Source: Rubellicoccus peritrichatus | Lineage (GTDB): Bacteria; Verrucomicrobiota; Verrucomicrobiia; Opitutales; Cerasicoccaceae | Length of the DNA stretch: 64,000 nucleotides | Assembly (NCBI RefSeq): GCF_033100135.1 | Contig: NZ_CP136920.1 | Coordinates: 3,095,001 to 3,159,000, forward strand | Reading direction: 5' to 3' | In this document: piece by piece, positions 60,677-64,000 of the stretch | How the letters are laid out: every line of letters begins with the position of its first letter | Numbering within the stretch: position 1 is the first letter of the stretch | Notes under the pieces: model-generated | Told to the model about the DNA's origin: nothing | The model's input: only the letters and a program-made list of their open reading frames with translations | Database searches by the model: none | Position numbers and translations under genes: made by a program

Positions 60677-62011
60677 ATGAAAAAGCCCCCTTTATCCTTT
60701 TGGCAGATCTGGAACATGAGTTTCGGCTTCTTTGGTATCCAGTTCGGCTGGGGACTGCAGATGGCCAACATGAGCAGCATCTACCAATACCTTGGGGCTG
60801 AGGCGGATAAAATTGCTTTCCTCTGGCTGGCGGCACCGGTGACCGGGCTGCTCGTTCAGCCAATCATTGGTTATTACAGTGACCGCACCTGGACCCGCCT
60901 CGGGCGCAGGCGGCCATACTTTCTTTTTGGGGCCATCTTCGCCAGTCTTTCACTGATCCTTATGCCGAACTCGTCGGCGGTTTGGATGGCGGCTGGTTTA
61001 CTTTGGATACTGGATGCATCGGTCAATATTTCAATGGAGCCCTTCCGTGCCTTTGTTGGCGACCTTTTGCCGCACGAACAGCGCAAGGCGGGGTTTGCCA
61101 TGCAGAGCTTGTTCATTGGTCTTGGTGGCGTCCTTTCATCCCTGATGCCTTGGCTACTTGGTACTGTCTTCGGTGTTGCCGACAAAACGGGCGAGGGCAA
61201 CGCCATCCCGCTTGCCGTGCATCTTTCTTTCTACATTGGCTCAGCGGTATTCTTTGTCGCGGTGATGTATACCATTTTCACAACCAAAGAATATCCTCCT
61301 GAAGACATGGAGGCTTTTGAGAGGGAGAAAAAAGAGACGGCTGGAGTTGGACATGCCTTTGTCGAAATCTTTCGTGGGATTGGATCGATGCCGCGTATGA
61401 TGAAGCAACTCGCCGTTGTGCAATTCTTCACCTGGTTCGCGCTTTTTTGCATGTGGATTTATTTTGTACCTGCGGTGGCCGAGCACGTCTTTCACGGAAC
61501 ACCCGGGACGGGTGATGCGCCCGCCAGCCCTGAATACGAGGAGGGTGCTTACTGGGGTGGGGTGCTCTTTGCAGTCTATCAGGGAGTTTGCGCTGTCTTC
61601 TCCTTCGTGCTGATTAAGATCGGTAAAAAATTCACCGCCCGTGACATTCATACCGTCTGTTTGCTGATTGGGGCGATCGGACTTTTCTCTGCAACGCTCA
61701 TCACAAACTCCATGGTTCTGATCCTGCCCATGATCCTGATTGGGGTCGCCTGGGCCAGTATTGTGTCGATGCCATACGCCATGCTGTCCAACGCGTTGCC
61801 CCCTGATAAAATGGGCTTTTACATGGGCGTATTTAATTTCTTCATCGTGTTACCCCAAATCGCTGCATCGCTGGGCCTTGGCCTGATTATGGAACATTTT
61901 CTCGGCGGAAACACCATGAATGCGATCATGTTGGGAGCTGCTTCGATGTTCATCGCAGCAATCTGTGTCAGAATCATCGATAAAGATGCCTCGGAAGGTG
62001 TGGTGCAGTAG
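60677..62011 (+). CDS. SLC45-like MFS sugar transporter
   Basis: 444 residues, about twelve membrane helices. The first loop has DRTWTRLGRRRPYFLFGA, the SLC45/sucrose-transporter form of the MFS motif, and FGFFGIQFGWGLQMAN at the start. Members carry sucrose, maltose or glucose with protons. Placed 8 bp after malQ, it most likely takes up maltose or maltodextrins. The tandem 22-bp repeat begins about 25 bp after its stop. Confidence 0.9.
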   Translation: MKKPPLSFWQIWNMSFGFFGIQFGWGLQMANMSSIYQYLGAEADKIAFLWLAAPVTGLLVQPIIGYYSDRTWTRLGRRRPYFLFGAIFASLSLILMPNSSAVWMAAGLLWILDASVNISMEPFRAFVGDLLPHEQRKAGFAMQSLFIGLGGVLSSLMPWLLGTVFGVADKTGEGNAIPLAVHLSFYIGSAVFFVAVMYTIFTTKEYPPEDMEAFEREKKETAGVGHAFVEIFRGIGSMPRMMKQLAVVQFFTWFALFCMWIYFVPAVAEHVFHGTPGTGDAPASPEYEEGAYWGGVLFAVYQGVCAVFSFVLIKIGKKFTARDIHTVCLLIGAIGLFSATLITNSMVLILPMILIGVAWASIVSMPYAMLSNALPPDKMGFYMGVFNFFIVLPQIAASLGLGLIMEHFLGGNTMNAIMLGAASMFIAAICVRIIDKDASEGVVQ

Positions 62012-62036
62012 CTTTATTTGCTGAGCGGACAGAGTC

Positions 62037-62146
62037 CGCCGCTTATGTTGACTCGGTAAGCCCCTTACTGCGACAGACCAAGCCGCTTACTCCGGCTCTT
62101 CAAGCTGCTTACCGAGCCAGACTAAGCGGCTTACTTCGACAGAGTA
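62037..62146. repeat. Five tandem 22-bp degenerate repeats
   Basis: Units at 62037-62058, 62059-62080, 62081-62102, 62103-62124 and 62125-62146, each 22 bp, share the core AGCsGCTTACtnCGACAGA with variation. A degenerate partial unit precedes (62015-62036, ending GGACAGAGTC) and another follows (62147-62157). The junctions form TAAGC-C/G-GCTTA palindromes. It lies right after the MFS transporter gene. Function unknown; could be a protein-binding array or an RNA element. Confidence 0.8.
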
Positions 62147-62277
62147 AGCACGCAGACATTTTGTCACACCTGTTCTGATTGAATTCTTAAGCGGTCAAAA
62201 ACAATCAATGCTGGGAGCTTATTTGCCTTGTTGGAGTCTTTCGGAGATCCTTAAAGGAGGGTTTTCCTAGGGCTAAC

Positions 62278-62430
62278 GGACATTCAAGTAGTTCCTTTAG
62301 TGAGGCCCGAAGGGCTGATATAATCAAGCCCAGGGCTGCGCGATTAACATCGCTTACTCTGGGCTTGGCTGGTCTGGCTTTAGGTGCCGCTGGTCTGCGT
62401 CTTTGGCGTAAAGCCAGGAAAAACGCTTGA
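62278..62430 (+). repeat. Hairpin-rich element, possible dispersed repeat or ncRNA
   Basis: Three successive stems: GCCC-GAA-GGGC (62305-62315); CAAGCCCAG with CTGGGCTTG (62325-62333, 62359-62367); CTGGCTTTA with TAAAGCCAG (62374-62382, 62409-62417). One frame is open from 62278 to the TGA at 62428 with a low-complexity product but no start codon. From memory, similar 'SSSFSEARRA' readings appear in spurious small proteins of Planctomycetes/Verrucomicrobia, suggesting a widespread repeat; not verified. Confidence 0.45.
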
Positions 62431-62441
62431 GTCGTATCTGA

Positions 62442-63410
62442 CTAACAGACCAGATCTTTGAAGTGATCAAAGTCGGCCGTGAATCCGCCACGGATGCCTT
62501 TGTTGATCACGGCGACCGCATCATGGGAGTGCAGTGATTCCAAATGCGCACATGCGACCTGGAAGTCGTAGATTCGCTCGTCTTGATCAAGCTCTTCATA
62601 GACGACACGGGCTGCGTCTTCTACGAATTTGACATAGGCGCCGTTGAGCTCGGCAAAGGCTTGCTCGTCTTCACGCTTAACCATCACCTGGGTCTCTGTT
62701 TTGAGTGCATTGAGGCAATGTTGCTGGATTTCCTCAATCGTAAGGTGGGCTCCGGGCTTGATTTCGACGCTGACGCGGGCCTTGCTCCTTTGAGAATGTG
62801 GAATGCCGAAGATCTCACGCTCATCCCGGGCATGTTCGCTTAACTCTGCTGAGCAGGGACAGGCTGAGGAATAAACAAAATCAAAGTGGATCAGCTTGCG
62901 GAAGCGATTAAGGTCATCAATGAAGCCTTCAAAGGACACTTGATAATACTGCCAACCTTCCAATCCGCTACGCAGACTCTTCTGAAGGATAGGGTAGTTG
63001 AAGGAAAGTTTGAGCCGCCCACGGCTGCTTTTCAGCTCCCGCTTGTAGGCAATCAGGATTTCTTCAAGGAGCTCGGGGGAGAATACACGGTCTTTAAACT
63101 CGTAAAAGACACGCATGATCCGGCTCATATTGATGCCCTTGAGGTCGGCAGCCAGGGAGACCGTGCCGGTTATGTAGGTCTCCAGAGAGACTTTTTCGCA
63201 GGAGCTGGTCAGGAACTGCAGAGGAAGACGGAAACCGGCGATGCCCACCTGCATGATTGGTACATTGGCGCCATGAATCTCCGAACTCTCAGAATTCTGC
63301 ATGTCGGGCAGTGACGCACGATACTCGTCAGTCACGACGAAATCTGCTTCGTAATGCTTACGAAGGCGCGCTTCTTCGGCCTTTTTCTGGTCTATGTCCT
63401 GCGATTTCAT
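62442..63410 (-). CDS. folE2: GTP cyclohydrolase FolE2
   Basis: 322 residues. FolE2 signature: [17 protein letters not shown] with the zinc-binding Cys of CPCS, then [12 protein letters not shown] and the start of the fold in [10 protein letters not shown]. The first ~45 residues are charged and may be an extension. It makes 7,8-dihydroneopterin triphosphate from GTP for folate or queuosine; FolE2 uses metals other than zinc and often replaces FolE under zinc shortage. No other folate gene is nearby. Confidence 0.93.
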   Translation of the reverse strand: MKSQDIDQKKAEEARLRKHYEADFVVTDEYRASLPDMQNSESSEIHGANVPIMQVGIAGFRLPLQFLTSSCEKVSLETYITGTVSLAADLKGINMSRIMRVFYEFKDRVFSPELLEEILIAYKRELKSSRGRLKLSFNYPILQKSLRSGLEGWQYYQVSFEGFIDDLNRFRKLIHFDFVYSSACPCSAELSEHARDEREIFGIPHSQRSKARVSVEIKPGAHLTIEEIQQHCLNALKTETQVMVKREDEQAFAELNGAYVKFVEDAARVVYEELDQDERIYDFQVACAHLESLHSHDAVAVINKGIRGGFTADFDHFKDLVC

Positions 63411-63566
63411 AAAATACTCAACCTTTCACGCTAACAAACACCTCCAATACTTCAAGTCGCTTTGTAACAAATATAAATGAAACTCTCTGAGGTATTAGAC
63501 GAAGACGGGAGTGAAACCTTTGAAGTTTCAGATCCCATTCTAACTCCACATAGTTATTTAGCTTTT

Positions 63567-64000
63567 TTATTGGGCATTTTGTGAAAAGAGATTGAAGAAC
63601 AGCTTGTCGACATTTGCTACCTCGACCAGGATCAGCTCAGCGCTGCCGTCGCCATCTACATCTGGGTCGATCACCGAGATCGTGACATCGGGAGCATCGG
63701 CGTCGATCGCATTCCAAGTGATTAGGTCATTGCTATATTGTGGATAGAAGACAATTGAATCGACCAGCTTGCTCCGGCGATAGGTAAACGAGAAGGTATT
63801 GCTATCAGTTGGCGACGCAACGCGAGGAAGTGTTGCGTCGGGATTCAAGGCCACTGGATCCAGATCCATTGCGAACAGGATGATATTGGGAATACGATAA
63901 GCGTTATCTACCGAATCGGCGCTGCTATCGCGTCCTTGCCAATCAATGTCTGTTGCCCAATCGTTGAATGAGACCAATATCTCCGCGACGCTAATGCTCA
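63567..64000 (-). CDS. Secreted protein, C-terminal fragment
   Basis: The frame is open from the window edge to the stop at 63567 (about 144 codons). It has the verrucomicrobial C-terminal beta domain pattern: RIPNIILFAMDLDPVALNPD, FSFTYRRSKLVDSIVFYPQYSND-LITW, then PDVDGDGSAELILVEVANVDKLFFNLF. Similar ends occur on exported sulfatases, LamG-like and other carbohydrate-active proteins. Only the C-terminus is visible. Confidence 0.65.
   Translation of the reverse strand, partial: SISVAEILVSFNDWATDIDWQGRDSSADSVDNAYRIPNIILFAMDLDPVALNPDATLPRVASPTDSNTFSFTYRRSKLVDSIVFYPQYSNDLITWNAIDADAPDVTISVIDPDVDGDGSAELILVEVANVDKLFFNLFSQNAQ

Noticed and set aside
62037-62157. CRISPR array
   Set aside because: Repeats are contiguous at 22 bp without spacers, degenerate, and no cas genes are present.
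62212-62265. 16-codon ORF ending near 62270 with AAAGGAGGG behind it, as a leader peptide
   Set aside because: No downstream start codon at a usable distance from the AAAGGAGGG; more likely part of the repeat region.
63477-63584. Possible 35-residue ORF upstream of the right-edge gene
   Set aside because: Overlaps the 3' end of the secreted protein on the other strand; no initiation signal or family.

Overview
The window looks like chromosomal DNA from a marine-type bacterium of the Verrucomicrobiota, probably near Opitutales/Puniceicoccales. This is an inference from gene content: a PEP-CTERM protein plus an exosortase, the PSD1/DUF1553-DUF1501 family typical of Planctomycetes and Verrucomicrobia, a sigma factor of the verrucomicrobial/planctomycete ECF type, a formylglycine sulfatase, Tat-exported Gfo/Idh oxidoreductases with DUF1080, and weak or absent Shine-Dalgarno sites. 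I see no rRNA, tRNA, CRISPR array or intact insertion sequence.

Layout. 1-1.2 kb: the start of a secreted protein (leftward) and a PEP-CTERM protein. 1.5-10.4 kb: a rightward cluster with a beta-propeller protein, ECF sigma factor, FecR-like membrane protein, PSD1 cytochrome, DUF1501 protein and DUF2231 cytochrome. 10.5-12 kb: a sulfatase. 12.1-17.3 kb: a VTT membrane protein overlapping a giant AsmA/TamB-like protein. 17.5-18.7 kb: rpsR and a Sua5-type enzyme. 18.8-24.3 kb: response regulator, DUF4331 protein, TPR protein and sensor kinase, the first three enclosed by two inverted copies of an ~80-bp repeat. 24.6-28.4 kb: Gfo/Idh plus DUF1080, then a DEAD-box helicase. 28.9-34.8 kb: a CYTH-like protein overlapping a split chromate transporter, a small lipoprotein, an eight-haem cytochrome and a PAS/PP2C phosphatase. 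34.9-36.4 kb: an ADP-ribosylglycohydrolase-like protein behind two helically phased LacI-type palindromes.

36.5-44 kb is a carbohydrate catabolism locus built around a divergent promoter: leftward an XRE-cupin regulator, GH88 unsaturated uronyl hydrolase, sugar isomerase, Gfo/Idh and SDR; rightward a KDPG-type aldolase, 2-hydroxyacid dehydrogenase and a second isomerase. Together they suggest breakdown of unsaturated uronic acids released by a lyase, ending in aldol cleavage; no kinase for the KDPG step is in view. 44-51.6 kb: SNF2 helicase, methyltransferase, ribbon-helix-helix protein and two PilT-like motor ATPases. 51.7-55.5 kb: a di-haem peroxidase-like protein and a type II NADH dehydrogenase. 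55.5-62 kb: glycogen synthase translationally coupled to the exosortase, a secreted protein, 4-alpha-glucanotransferase and an SLC45-like sugar transporter. 62-64 kb: a tandem 22-bp repeat, a hairpin-rich element, GTP cyclohydrolase FolE2, and the C-terminus of a secreted protein.

The observations most worth a second look are the VTT/AsmA operon (possible scramblase plus lipid bridge), the inverted repeat pair around the DUF4331 module, the twin operators at 34.83-34.87 kb, the 22-bp tandem array, the CYTH/chromate-transporter operon, and the exosortase/glycogen synthase coupling.
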